Source: a bacterium
GTDB taxonomy: Bacteria; Desulfobacterota; Binatia; DP-6
DNA length: 64,000 nucleotides
Direction of reading: 5' to 3'
Assembly (NCBI GenBank): GCA_026129405.1
Contig: JAHCID010000012.1
Coordinates: 1-64,000, forward strand
Below are positions 7,447-17,240 of this stretch, piece after piece. Within the stretch, counting starts at the first letter, position 1; each line of letters begins with the position of its first letter. Made by a program: the position numbers and the translations under genes. The notes under the pieces are model-generated. The model was not told the DNA's origin. It ran no database searches and saw only the letters and a program-made list of their open reading frames with translations.

Positions 7447-9138
7447 CTAGACCTCGTCCTGGGTGACGCGCACGACCTCCGCGACCGTGGTCGTGCCGGC
7501 GCGGACGCTGCGCCAGCCGTCGTCCCGTAGGGTGCGCATGCCCTGCGTCACGGCGTAGTCCTTGATCTTGCCGGAGGAGGCGCGCTCCAGGATGAGCGAC
7601 TTCACGCCGTCGTCGACCGGCAGCAGCTCGTAGATGCCGCCGCGGCCGCGGTAGCCGGTCTGCGCGCACTCCTCGCAGCCCCGCCCTTCCATCGCGCCCA
7701 CGGCCTCGCCCCGGGGCGCGATCTCGTGGAGCAGCTCCGGACCCAGCTCGACCGGCTGCGCGCAGCGCTTGCACACCCGGCGCACGAGCCGCTGCGCCAG
7801 GACGCCGAGCAGCGCCGACGCGAGGAGGTAGTTCTCGACCCCCATCTCGAGCAGACGCGAGACCGCCCCGGCGGCGTCGTTCGTGTGCAACGTGGAGAAC
7901 ACGAGGTGACCCGTGAGCGCCGCCTGGATGGCGATCTCCGCGGTTTCGTAATCGCGGATCTCACCGATCATGATGACGTCGGGGTCCTGGCGGACGATGG
8001 AGCGCAAGCCGTTCGCGAACGTGAGGCCGATCTGCGGCTTCACGTGGATCTGGTTCACCCCGAAGAGCTGGTACTCGACCGGATCCTCGATGGTGATGAT
8101 CTTCTTGTCGGGCGAGTTGATCTTGTCGAGCGCACCGTAGAGCGTCGTCGTCTTGCCGCTCCCGGTGGGCCCCGTGACGAGGACCATGCCGTACGGGCGC
8201 TCGATCAGCTGCCCGAACTCCTTCAGCGTGTCGCTCGGGAAGCCGAGGCGCTCGAGGTCGACGACGATGCTCGAGCGGTCGAGGATACGCATGACCACGC
8301 TCTCGCCGTAGAGCGTCGGCAGCGTCGACACGCGCAGGTCGATCTCCTTGCCCATCATGCGCAGCTTGATGCGCCCGTCCTGCGGCAGGCGGCGCTCGGC
8401 GATGTTGAGCTTGGCCATGATCTTGATGCGCGAGACGATGGCGGCCTGGAGGCGACGCGGCGGCGTCTCGACGTCGTGCAGCACGCCGTCGATGCGGTAG
8501 CGGACCTTCAGCGCCTCCTCGAACGGCTCGATGTGGATGTCCGAGGCGCGCTGCTCGACGGCACGGTTGATGAGCACGTTCACGAGCCGGATGACCGGCG
8601 CCTCGCTGGCGAGGTCGCGGAGGTGGTTCACGTCCTCCTCGTCCTCGCCGATGAACTCGAGCTCGCCCTCGGCGTCGGGGGCGCCGTTGGCGTCGCCCGG
8701 AGCGCCGTTGCCGTAGGCGCTCTCGAGAGCCTCGAGGACGTCGCGCTCGCGCGCGAGCCGCGTGTCGATCGCCAGCCCGGTGGCCATCTGGAGCGCCTGG
8801 ACGGCGTAGTAGTCGGCCGGATCGGCCATGGCCACGACGAGCGTGCCGTTGTTCTGCGCGAGCGGCAGGACGCGGGCGCGCCGCAGGTACTTGAGGTTCA
8901 GCCGCCCGAGGGGCACGGGCTCCTTCGGGAAGTCCTTGCGGGCGACGACGGTGACGCCGAGGTGGCTCGCGAGCAGGGGCTGGAGGTCCTCCTCGGAGAT
9001 GAAGCCCAGATCGAGGAGGAGCCGCTCGAGGCGCTCGCCGCGCTCCTGCTGGAGACGCTTGACCTTGCGCAGATCCTCGGCGCTGATCCGCCCCTGATCC
9101 AGTAGCAGCTGCTCGAGGGTGCGGGGCTGGGCCTCCAT
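7447..9138 (-). CDS. gspE: Type II secretion ATPase GspE
   Basis: Encodes 563 residues. An N-terminal MshEN-like domain (about 5-145) is followed by the GspE/PilT motor. Walker A is GPTGSGKTT at 323-331, the Walker B region is DPDVIMIGEIRD at 385-396 and the His box TLHTNDAAGA is at 416-425. The C-terminal zinc-binding tetracysteine is Cys456, 459, 488 and 491. It powers pseudopilus assembly from the cytoplasmic face through GspL. In the N-terminal repeats the RLG signature expected of cyclic-di-GMP-binding MshEN domains reads RTL and RLE, so nucleotide sensing is doubtful. It is the first gene of the operon. Confidence 0.97.
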   Translation of the reverse strand: MEAQPRTLEQLLLDQGRISAEDLRKVKRLQQERGERLERLLLDLGFISEEDLQPLLASHLGVTVVARKDFPKEPVPLGRLNLKYLRRARVLPLAQNNGTLVVAMADPADYYAVQALQMATGLAIDTRLARERDVLEALESAYGNGAPGDANGAPDAEGELEFIGEDEEDVNHLRDLASEAPVIRLVNVLINRAVEQRASDIHIEPFEEALKVRYRIDGVLHDVETPPRRLQAAIVSRIKIMAKLNIAERRLPQDGRIKLRMMGKEIDLRVSTLPTLYGESVVMRILDRSSIVVDLERLGFPSDTLKEFGQLIERPYGMVLVTGPTGSGKTTTLYGALDKINSPDKKIITIEDPVEYQLFGVNQIHVKPQIGLTFANGLRSIVRQDPDVIMIGEIRDYETAEIAIQAALTGHLVFSTLHTNDAAGAVSRLLEMGVENYLLASALLGVLAQRLVRRVCKRCAQPVELGPELLHEIAPRGEAVGAMEGRGCEECAQTGYRGRGGIYELLPVDDGVKSLILERASSGKIKDYAVTQGMRTLRDDGWRSVRAGTTTVAEVVRVTQDEV

Positions 9139-9150
9139 CGGCGATCAGCG

Positions 9151-9179
9151 AGGATACCCGCGGACCCTCGAGCCGGCAA
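9151..9179 (-). promoter_or_regulatory. Candidate promoter of the gsp operon
   Basis: Minus strand: TTGCCG (-35, 9174-9179), a 17-bp spacer, then TATCCT (-10, 9151-9156), each 4 of 6 matches. Transcription would start near 9144, only about six bases before the gspE ATG, so the message would be nearly leaderless; no Shine-Dalgarno sequence is visible before the ATG. The location in the 80-bp gap downstream of rmd fits an operon head. Confidence 0.4.
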
Positions 9180-9218
9180 GCAAGCACGGAGGCTGCGCGG
9201 CAGCGCCCGGGCGACCGC

Positions 9219-10160
9219 TCAGGCGTCCGGGCGGGCCCGCCACTCGCCGAGCACGTCGGCGAGCGTGTCGGCGAGCGGGATGCGGGCCTGCCAGCCCGTG
9301 TCGGCCGCGATCCGGGCCGGGCTGCCGACGAGGCGCTCGGCGTCGCCGGGCCGCGTCCGCGCCGGATCGATCCGGGCCGTGAGCGGCACCCGCGCGAGGG
9401 TGCGCAGCTGCGCCACGATCTCCGCGACGCTGCTGCCGCCGCCCGTGCAGACGTTGTAGACCGTGCCGCGCCGGCCACGCGCGAGCAGCGCCAGGTAGGC
9501 GGCGGCGACGTCCCGCACGTCGACCAGGTCGCGCACCGGGTCGGGGTTGCCGGTGTGCAGCACGGGCTCCTGGCGCCCCGCCTCGATGGCCGCCACCTGC
9601 CGCGCCAGGGCCGCACACACGTAGCTCGGCGCCTGCCCGGGACCGGTGTGATTGAAGGGACGCGCGACCACCACGTCGAGCCCGTAGGCCCGCGCCCATT
9701 GGAGCGCCGTGATCTCCGCCGCCGCCTTGCTCGCTCCGTAGACCGTCCGCGGGGCGACCGACGCCGCCTCGTCCACGGGCGGCTCGGCACGCGGCACATC
9801 GCCGTAGACGAGACACGAGCTGACGAGCAGGAGCCGCGCCCCCGGCGCCTGGGCGCGCAGGGCGCCGAGGAGCGCGAGCGTGCCGCCGACGTTGACGCGA
9901 TAGGCCGCGGCCGGATCGTGCTCGGCGGCGGCCGGATTGGCGAACGCGGCGAGATGCACGACGGCCTCCGGCGCCACCGTGCGGACGAGCCGCGCGAGCT
10001 CCTCGGCGTCGCAGACGTCGCCGCGATGCACCGCCGCAGCGTCGGCCGGGCCCGGCCCCGGGCCGTGCACGAGCGCATGCGCGGCATGCCCCGCCGCGTG
10101 GAGCGCCGCCGTCACGTGCGCTCCCGCGAAGCCGCCGGCCCCGGTGACGAGCACCCGCAT
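9219..10160 (-). CDS. rmd: GDP-6-deoxy-D-lyxo-4-hexulose reductase (GDP-D-rhamnose synthase)
   Basis: Encodes 313 residues of the extended short-chain dehydrogenase family. The NAD(P) motif TGAGGFAG is at 6-13 and the catalytic YGASK follows SSCLVYG. The element ARPFNHTGPGQ is typical of Rmd-type GDP-4-keto-6-deoxymannose reductases. It would reduce the product of the adjacent gmd to GDP-D-rhamnose for O-antigen or another surface glycan. It starts 6 nt after the gmd stop. GDP-6-deoxy-D-talose formation by a homologous reductase is the alternative; the pair with gmd makes GDP-D-rhamnose more likely. Confidence 0.85.
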   Translation of the reverse strand: MRVLVTGAGGFAGAHVTAALHAAGHAAHALVHGPGPGPADAAAVHRGDVCDAEELARLVRTVAPEAVVHLAAFANPAAAEHDPAAAYRVNVGGTLALLGALRAQAPGARLLLVSSCLVYGDVPRAEPPVDEAASVAPRTVYGASKAAAEITALQWARAYGLDVVVARPFNHTGPGQAPSYVCAALARQVAAIEAGRQEPVLHTGNPDPVRDLVDVRDVAAAYLALLARGRRGTVYNVCTGGGSSVAEIVAQLRTLARVPLTARIDPARTRPGDAERLVGSPARIAADTGWQARIPLADTLADVLGEWRARPDA

Positions 10161-10166
10161 CGTGGC

Positions 10167-11128
<962 letters not shown>

Positions 11129-11132
<4 letters not shown>

Positions 11133-11503
11133 GGCAGCCGTCCGTGGTCGTCGGCGACGCGGACGAGGTCGTCGAGCTCCGGGCTCGAGACCTCGAGGAT
11201 CACGGTGTCCTCGACCGCCGCCGTGCGATGGCGCACGCCGGCCGGCAGGTGCCAGCCCTCACCGGCGGCGAGGCGCACCGTGCGCGGCGGCTGCCCGTCC
11301 TCTTGTACCTCGAGCTCGAGGAGCCCGGAGAGGACGCGCATGGTCTCCACCTTGCGGGTGTGGAACTGCAGGCTCAGCCGATGGCCCGCGCGCACGTGCA
11401 GGATCTTTCCCGCGTAGCGGTCGGTGTGCGCCCAGATGATCTCGTATCCCCAGGGCTTCTCGACGCGCTCGGCCGGCACCGGACCACAGCCGTCGTGCCT
11501 CAT
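11129..11503 (-). CDS. Cupin protein, type II mannose-6-phosphate isomerase-like
   Basis: Encodes 124 residues, one cupin domain. The N-terminal [10 protein letters not shown], the strand LSLQFH with metal-ligand His, the nearby [11 protein letters not shown] and [11 protein letters not shown] match the isomerase domain at the C-terminus of bifunctional ManC/AlgA proteins, here as a free protein. Isomerising fructose-6-phosphate to mannose-6-phosphate would feed the GDP-mannose consumed by gmd. Activity is inferred; a carbohydrate-binding or WxcM-type cupin is possible. It overlaps both rfbB and gmd by ATGA, implying coupled translation. Confidence 0.72.
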
Positions 11504-12543
11504 CCGCGCCCCGCCCCGCGCAGGCGATCGCCGTACATGCGCTCGTAGTAGTCGCGGTAGGCGCCGCTCTTGACGTTCTCCCACCAGGCGCGCTGCTCGC
11601 GGTACCAGGCCACGGTGGACGCCAGGCCCTCGTCGAAGCGGCGCCGGGGGCTCCAGCCCGTCGCACGCAGGCGCGAAGCGTCGAGCGCGTAGCGCCGGTC
11701 GTGCCCGGGCCGATCGGCGACGTAGCGCACGAGGTCGGGCGGACGCTCGGTGAGCCGCAGGATGGCGTCGGTCACGGCGCGGTTCGGCACCTCGTTGTGG
11801 CCGCTGACGTTCCACACCTCGCCGTGGGTCGCGTCGAGCCCGAGCACGTGCCAGATCGCGTCGCAGTGGTCCTCGACGTGGATCCAGTCGCGCACGTTCT
11901 GGCCGTCGCCGTAGAGCGGCAACGCCTGGCCGTCGAGCGCGTTGGTGACGAAGAGGGGAATCAGCTTCTCCGGAAACTGCCAGGGCCCGTAGTTGTTCGA
12001 GCAGCGCGTGATCACCGCCGGCACGCCGTGCGTGACGGCGTAGGCCTGCACGAAGGCGTCGGCCGCAGCCTTGCTGGCGGCGTACGGGCTCGACGTGTGC
12101 ATCGGATGGGTCTCGGTCGCGCGCCCGTCCGCGATGCTGCCGTAGACCTCGTCGGTCGACACCTGGAGGTAGCGCCGCAAGGTCGAGGTCGCCCGGGCCG
12201 CCTCGAGGAGCGCGAGCGTGCCGTGGACGTTGGTGCGCAGGAACGGGCCGGCGTCGCCGATGCTGCGGTCGACGTGCGACTCGGCCGCGAAATTGACCAC
12301 GACCTCGACGCCCTCCTCGGCGAACAGGCCCGTCATGGCCTCGCCGTCGGCGATGTCGGCGCGCACGAAGCGGAAGCGCGCATCGCCGGCGAGGGACGCG
12401 AGATTCTCGAAGTTGCCGGCGTAGGTGAGGAGGTCGACCGCGACCAGCCGCTCGACCGCCGGACGACCCGCATCCCGGGCCAGCGCCTGGCGCACGAAGT
12501 TGGTACCGATGAACCCAGCCGCGCCGGTGACCAGAAGCCGCAT
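11500..12543 (-). CDS. rfbB: dTDP-glucose 4,6-dehydratase
   Basis: Encodes 347 residues from ATG (MRLLVTGAAGFIGTNF); longer in-frame extensions lack homology. GAAGFIG is the NAD motif, STDEVYG supplies the catalytic Asp-Glu pair, and YAASKAAAD has the Tyr-Lys dyad. TRCSNNYGPWQFPEKLIPL and RDWIHVEDHC are RmlB hallmarks. It makes dTDP-4-keto-6-deoxy-glucose for deoxysugars. The rest of the dTDP-rhamnose set (rmlA, rmlC, rmlD) is not in this window, so the final sugar is unknown. Confidence 0.94.
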   Translation of the reverse strand: MRLLVTGAAGFIGTNFVRQALARDAGRPAVERLVAVDLLTYAGNFENLASLAGDARFRFVRADIADGEAMTGLFAEEGVEVVVNFAAESHVDRSIGDAGPFLRTNVHGTLALLEAARATSTLRRYLQVSTDEVYGSIADGRATETHPMHTSSPYAASKAAADAFVQAYAVTHGVPAVITRCSNNYGPWQFPEKLIPLFVTNALDGQALPLYGDGQNVRDWIHVEDHCDAIWHVLGLDATHGEVWNVSGHNEVPNRAVTDAILRLTERPPDLVRYVADRPGHDRRYALDASRLRATGWSPRRRFDEGLASTVAWYREQRAWWENVKSGAYRDYYERMYGDRLRGAGRG

Positions 12544-12554
12544 GAGCCCGGATG

Positions 12555-12752
12555 CTATCCCGAAACGCCCGCGGCGCGCGAGGCGGCTCGTGCCGGGACA
12601 CCAGCGGATCCGACCACTTCGGCCTCTTCCGACTCGGTGAGGAGGAGCATCCATGCGAGCCACCCCGCCACGCAGAGCGCGAGGCCGAGATAGAGCAGGC
12701 GCCGCCGCCGCCCGCCCCCACCGTGCTTGTGCTTGTGACCATGAGCCGCCAT
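12555..12752 (-). CDS. Possible small single-pass membrane protein
   Basis: A 65-residue ORF with a His/Gly/Lys-rich start (MAAHGHKHKHGGGG), four arginines and then a convincing membrane helix (about 20-39), with a charged and Ala-rich tail. The positive-inside charge pattern fits an N-in single-span protein. I recognise no family, and no Shine-Dalgarno sequence is visible. It fills the 325-bp gap between lptD and rfbB, with 116 bp to the lptD stop. It could be a chance ORF in GC-rich DNA. Confidence 0.42.
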   Translation of the reverse strand: MAAHGHKHKHGGGGRRRRLLYLGLALCVAGWLAWMLLLTESEEAEVVGSAGVPARAASRAAGVSG

Positions 12753-12868
12753 GGGGGCAGTCGTTTACACCAGCGTCGCGGCGGCGGTACAGGACAGCGC
12801 CGTGCGCGCCCGCGTCCGCGGCGCGACCGGCATCGCCGGCAGCTCGATCGCCCGGCGACCGCCGACGT

Positions 12869-15800
12869 CTAGTAGCCGCCGCCGCGCAGGCCGCTCGGAC
12901 GCTGGTAGCCGAGGTTCTGGAGCGGCGCCATGCCGACGTAGTTCGCCGTCCTGCCGCTGCCGTACGAGCCGAGCCCGAGCAGCGTGATCTGGAGACGGAA
13001 GATGGTCTCGTCCGGGTTCGTCTTCTCGGCGACGCCCGCCTCGATCGCCCAGCAGTTGCACTTCGAGATGAGGCGGAAGAGGTAGTCGCGCTCGAGAAAG
13101 CCCGGACCCACGACCTCGACGGTGCCGTTCTCCCGCACTACCGGGCCGCCGTCGAGATCGTAGCGCGCGATGAACGTGAACCCCGCGTAGTCGCCGAGCC
13201 GCAGGTAGACCGAGCCGACGACGTCCTCGACGCCGACGTTGAAGAAGCCGGCCTGGATCGGCACGCCGGCACCCACCGCGTTCGCGGACTCCTTGACGAA
13301 GCTGTAGCTCACCGCCACCGCGCTCGCGGTCTGGAACCGATTGCCCGCCGACGGTCGCCACCACGGCTCGCGAAAGACGAGGCCGACGTTCTGCCCGACC
13401 ACGTCGCCGTCCTCGAAGTCCCAGGTCGCGTTGTACGACGCCCCGAGCCAGTCCGACGGCGTCAGGCGCAGGCCCATGTCGACGTTGCTGGCGTGGCTGT
13501 CGCCGACGATGTCGCGCGAGAAGTCGTAGCCGTGGAGGATGCTGGCGCGCAGCAGCTCCTTGGTCGCGGGCGGCGGGGCGGGCTTCGCCCCCGGGGCTCT
13601 CGGGGGCGCCGTCGGCCGGCCGAGGAGACGGCTGGTGATGCCGTAGGACGCGAAGTTGCGGAAGTTGATCGCGTCGATCTCGTCGAACAGGTAGTCGTTG
13701 GTGAACGCGGTGGCGTTGCAGTTGCCGCCCGCGACCTGGCCGGCCTTGAGGCGCCTGCCGTTCGGGCTCAGCTGGCAGGGCGGCAGCCGGATCTCGTTGC
13801 GCACCCGGCCGAGCGGCGGGATGTAGAGATACTGCGCCTCCGGCTCGATGGTGTGGCGAAACTTCGCCTGCCCGAAGAGACCGTCCGCGTCGAAGACGCG
13901 CGAGAACTCCGTGCCGACGCGCGCGTGCACCTCGCCCGAGCCCTGGAACTGGTTCTGGTCGAGGTCCGGGAGGAACGGCGCCGCGCGGAAGTTCGAGTAC
14001 GTGAAGTTCTGGTCCCGGCGCCCGCGCACGCAGTTGAGACCGGGATTGCGGTCCTTGGGCGGCAGATCGCGGCACAGCCTGTAGAACGGCGTCGTCGGCA
14101 CGATCAACGCCACCTGCTCGTCGCTCGTCAGGTGATAGCCCGTCCCCCGCAGGCTGCCGCGCACCGAGCCGCCGAGGTAGCGGCCGAGGTTGAACGGGAC
14201 GAAGAGCTCCGGCGACGCCGTGCCGCGCAGGCCGTCGAAGCCGTCCTCGCGCTGGAAGTCGACCGCCTGTCCGGAGAGCCGCGCCACGACCCTGTTCCAG
14301 AAGACCGGCTCCGCGTGCTCCGCGCGCACCTGGGGCAGGCGCTGGGGCGCGAGCTGCTGCGGGTCGATCAGATCCTGGTAGTAGGTGGCCTCGCCCTGCA
14401 CGAGGCCGCCCGTCCACGTCTTGATGAGGCCGGTGCGCGAGCGCGTGAAGCGCGTGCTGCGGATCGCGAGGTCGCCATGCACCGTGCGGGCGAAATTGTT
14501 GATCTCGCGCAGGAAGAGGTCGTCGCTGACGGCGAACAGGTCGAAGTAGAACAGGCTGTCGAAGGGCCCCGGCTGGCGATGCCGGCCCGCGAACGCGAAG
14601 CGGTTCTCCGGCGTCTTCAGCGAGATGTCGCTGCCGATCGGGCGCAGGACGTCCTCGTCCTTCTGCGTACCGCCCAGGCTCTCGTTGTAGTACGCGCCGG
14701 TGAAGTTGCCGCGCGTGTCCTTGTCGAGCGCGTAGCGATACTCGCTGACGATGCCGATGCGCGCCGCCGTCTCGACGTCGAGCGCGATGGTGGCGTCGCT
14801 GCTCTTGTTGATCGCCCAGTAGAACGGCTGCTCGTACTGGAAGCCGCGGCGGTTCGAATACGCGATGCGCGGGACCAGGAAGCCGCTCTGCCGCTCCGTG
14901 TTGGCGGGAAACGTCATCCACGGCACCCACGCGACCGGCACGTCCTGCACGCGGAAGGTCGCGTCGCGCACGACGCCGGTGCCGTTCAGCGTGACCTCGG
15001 TCCCGCGGCCGGCGATGCTCCACGACGGCTTCTCGAGACCGCCGCAGCGGCAGGTCGTGAAGATGCCGTTGCGGACCTCGTAGCACGGTCCACCTTTCTT
15101 GGTGAGACGATCGGCGCGCAGCATGTAGCCGTTCGACACGAACTCGCCCTCGGCGGCGTCGACCCAGCCCGTCTCGTCCTCCATGTCGATGCGGGCGGCG
15201 TCGCCCTCGACCGTGCCCTCCTCGTCGGTGAGGACGACGTTGCCCTTCGCCTCGACGACGTTGCTGCGCCGATCGTAGCGCACCTCGTCGGCGCGCAGGG
15301 TCGTCGCGCCGCGCGTCAGGGTGACGTCGCCACGCGCCACCAGGACGTCGGTATTCTGCTCGTACTGGAGCTCGGCGGCGTCGACGGCGATCTCGCCCGT
15401 GTCCTGCGCGGCGCTCGCGGCGGGCGGCTTGCGCTTCGTCTTCGCGGTGGCCGGACGGGCACGGGCCTTCAGGCTGAGCGTGATCTCGCCGGCGGCAGAC
15501 GGCCGCGACACCGAATAGGCCACGGGCCGGCGCACGAAGACGACGACCAGCGTCCCGCCGGCTTCCGGGAACATCCGCACCGCGCTCACGAGCGGGTCCC
15601 CGACCTCGATCGCGCTCGGCCGCGCGACGGTCGCGCCGCGCAGGAACAGCGTGATCTCGCCGGCGAACGTGTCGCCCAGGCTGGCCACGCCGCGCTGCTC
15701 GCGGCCCGCCGGCCGCGCCCCCACCGTACGATCCTCGATCTCGGCGTCGCCGCCGGCACGCAGGGCCACGCGCGTCGCGGGCAGCACGCCCGGCGTCGAC

Positions 15801-15904
15801 AGCACGCGCACTTCGATGGGCGCGGGCTCGATGGCGGCCGCAGCGACGCCGAGGAGTCCGAGGAGACAGCCTGCGATCGCCAGCGTCCACCGCGCCCTCC
15901 TCAT
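12869..15904 (-). CDS. lptD: LPS-assembly outer-membrane protein LptD
   Basis: Encodes 1011 residues from an ATG that overlaps the folC stop (ATGA). A signal peptide (about 1-24) precedes a beta-rich segment of about 130 residues, an OstA/LptA-like beta-jellyroll at about 170-290 and a large C-terminal beta-barrel. Cysteines 274, 285 and 287 in the N-terminal domain and Cys949 and Cys951 (CNCW) near the end match the positions of the inter-domain disulfides of LptD. It places lipopolysaccharide in the outer leaflet. The N-terminal segment before the OstA domain is longer than in the E. coli protein. The barrel ends with an aromatic Tyr. Confidence 0.95.
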   Translation of the reverse strand: MRRARWTLAIAGCLLGLLGVAAAAIEPAPIEVRVLSTPGVLPATRVALRAGGDAEIEDRTVGARPAGREQRGVASLGDTFAGEITLFLRGATVARPSAIEVGDPLVSAVRMFPEAGGTLVVVFVRRPVAYSVSRPSAAGEITLSLKARARPATAKTKRKPPAASAAQDTGEIAVDAAELQYEQNTDVLVARGDVTLTRGATTLRADEVRYDRRSNVVEAKGNVVLTDEEGTVEGDAARIDMEDETGWVDAAEGEFVSNGYMLRADRLTKKGGPCYEVRNGIFTTCRCGGLEKPSWSIAGRGTEVTLNGTGVVRDATFRVQDVPVAWVPWMTFPANTERQSGFLVPRIAYSNRRGFQYEQPFYWAINKSSDATIALDVETAARIGIVSEYRYALDKDTRGNFTGAYYNESLGGTQKDEDVLRPIGSDISLKTPENRFAFAGRHRQPGPFDSLFYFDLFAVSDDLFLREINNFARTVHGDLAIRSTRFTRSRTGLIKTWTGGLVQGEATYYQDLIDPQQLAPQRLPQVRAEHAEPVFWNRVVARLSGQAVDFQREDGFDGLRGTASPELFVPFNLGRYLGGSVRGSLRGTGYHLTSDEQVALIVPTTPFYRLCRDLPPKDRNPGLNCVRGRRDQNFTYSNFRAAPFLPDLDQNQFQGSGEVHARVGTEFSRVFDADGLFGQAKFRHTIEPEAQYLYIPPLGRVRNEIRLPPCQLSPNGRRLKAGQVAGGNCNATAFTNDYLFDEIDAINFRNFASYGITSRLLGRPTAPPRAPGAKPAPPPATKELLRASILHGYDFSRDIVGDSHASNVDMGLRLTPSDWLGASYNATWDFEDGDVVGQNVGLVFREPWWRPSAGNRFQTASAVAVSYSFVKESANAVGAGVPIQAGFFNVGVEDVVGSVYLRLGDYAGFTFIARYDLDGGPVVRENGTVEVVGPGFLERDYLFRLISKCNCWAIEAGVAEKTNPDETIFRLQITLLGLGSYGSGRTANYVGMAPLQNLGYQRPSGLRGGGY

Positions 15905-17226
15905 GGCGGCGCTTCTGTACCACCCACCCTCCATGCGTGCCAGGGCCGAAACAGGCCCGCGGCCGCCGTCCCGAGCGCCGCGTAGGCCTCGCCCGCGAGG
16001 AACAGCGAGCCGACCACGAGGATCACGCCGTCGCGCGGCGTCTCGGCGATCGCCGCCGCCACCGCGGCCCGCGGCTCGGGCTCGACGCGCACCGGGATGC
16101 GGGCGTCGATCTCGCCGGCGAGGGCCGTCGGGTCGAGGCCCCGGCGCCCCACGCGGGTGACGATCACGCGGGCGGCGCGCGGAACCAGCGTCGCGAGCAT
16201 GGCGCGCCACGCCTTGTCCGCCATGACGGCGAACACCAGCGTCACCGGACGATCGCCCGCGAGACGCGGCAGCTCGCGTAGCACCGCGTCGATCGCGGCC
16301 GGGTTGTGCGCGCCGTCGATCACCACCCGCGGCGCCTCGGCGACCACCGCGAGCCGCCCCGGCCACTCGACGCCGGCCAGTCCGCGACGGACGGCGCCGG
16401 CGTCGCACGGCAGCACCGCCCGGAGGGCGGCCAGCAGCGTGAGCGCGACGGCGGCGTTCTCGCGCTGGAAGGCGCCCGGCAGCGCGACGTGCAACCCGTC
16501 CCAGCACACCCCGCCGGGTCCGCGGAAGACGTCGCCCCCCGGCCCCGGGACGAGCTCGCCGTCGACGCCCGCCCGCAGGATCGGTGCCCCGAGGCTCGCG
16601 GCGCGCTCGGCGACGACGGCCGCCGCTTCCGGCGGAAGGACGCCCGTCACCATCGGGACCCCGGGCTTCACGATGCCCGCCTTCTCGGCGGCGATCGCGG
16701 CCAGCGTCTCACCCAGCCAGGCCTCGTGGTCGTGGGCGATGGCGGTGATCGCGGTCCCGAGCGGCGCGATGCAGTTGGTGGCGTCGAGCCGGCCGCCCAG
16801 ACCGACCTCGACCACCGCGACCTCGACCCCGATACGCGCGAACCACTCGAACCCGAGCAGGGTCGCGAACTCGAAGTGCGTGAGCGCCAGGTCCGCCGCC
16901 GCGACCGCGGCGCGCAGCTCGGCCACCAGCGCGACGACGGCGTGGCGTGGGATCGTCTCGCCGCCGGCCCGGATGCGCTCGCTGAAGTCGACGAGGTGGG
17001 GCGAGGTGTAGAGGCCGGTCCGGCGCCCGGACGCGCGCAGCACCGACTCGAGCATCGCCGCCGTCGACCCCTTGCCGTTCGTGCCGGCGACGTGGAGCGA
17101 CGCGAAGCGCCGCTCGGGATTGCCGCGCAGCGCCAGCGCCGCCCGCATGCGCTCGAGCTTCAGATCCCAGCCGCGGGCGACCTCGAGGCCGAGCAGCCAC
17201 GCGATCGTGTCCGCGTAGGCGTCCAC
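15901..17226 (-). CDS. folC: Dihydrofolate synthase / folylpolyglutamate synthase
   Basis: Encodes 441 residues from GTG with TGAGG 12 nt upstream. The P-loop VAGTNGKGST (about 46-55), the Mur-ligase-like EVGLGGRLDATN and GAHNPAA in the C-terminal domain identify FolC. It adds glutamate to dihydropteroate and lengthens the folate glutamate tail. It follows trpA by 14 nt and overlaps lptD. In many bacteria folC follows accD after the trp genes; here accD is missing between trpA and folC. Confidence 0.95.
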   Translation of the reverse strand: MDAYADTIAWLLGLEVARGWDLKLERMRAALALRGNPERRFASLHVAGTNGKGSTAAMLESVLRASGRRTGLYTSPHLVDFSERIRAGGETIPRHAVVALVAELRAAVAAADLALTHFEFATLLGFEWFARIGVEVAVVEVGLGGRLDATNCIAPLGTAITAIAHDHEAWLGETLAAIAAEKAGIVKPGVPMVTGVLPPEAAAVVAERAASLGAPILRAGVDGELVPGPGGDVFRGPGGVCWDGLHVALPGAFQRENAAVALTLLAALRAVLPCDAGAVRRGLAGVEWPGRLAVVAEAPRVVIDGAHNPAAIDAVLRELPRLAGDRPVTLVFAVMADKAWRAMLATLVPRAARVIVTRVGRRGLDPTALAGEIDARIPVRVEPEPRAAVAAAIAETPRDGVILVVGSLFLAGEAYAALGTAAAGLFRPWHAWRVGGTEAPP

Positions 17227-17240
17227 GCGCGCGCCGCGCC

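Noticed and set aside
12653-15985. A 1110-codon open frame on the plus strand, opposite lptD
   Set aside because: Shadow of lptD; LptD has a signal peptide, domains and cysteine pattern, the antisense frame has none.
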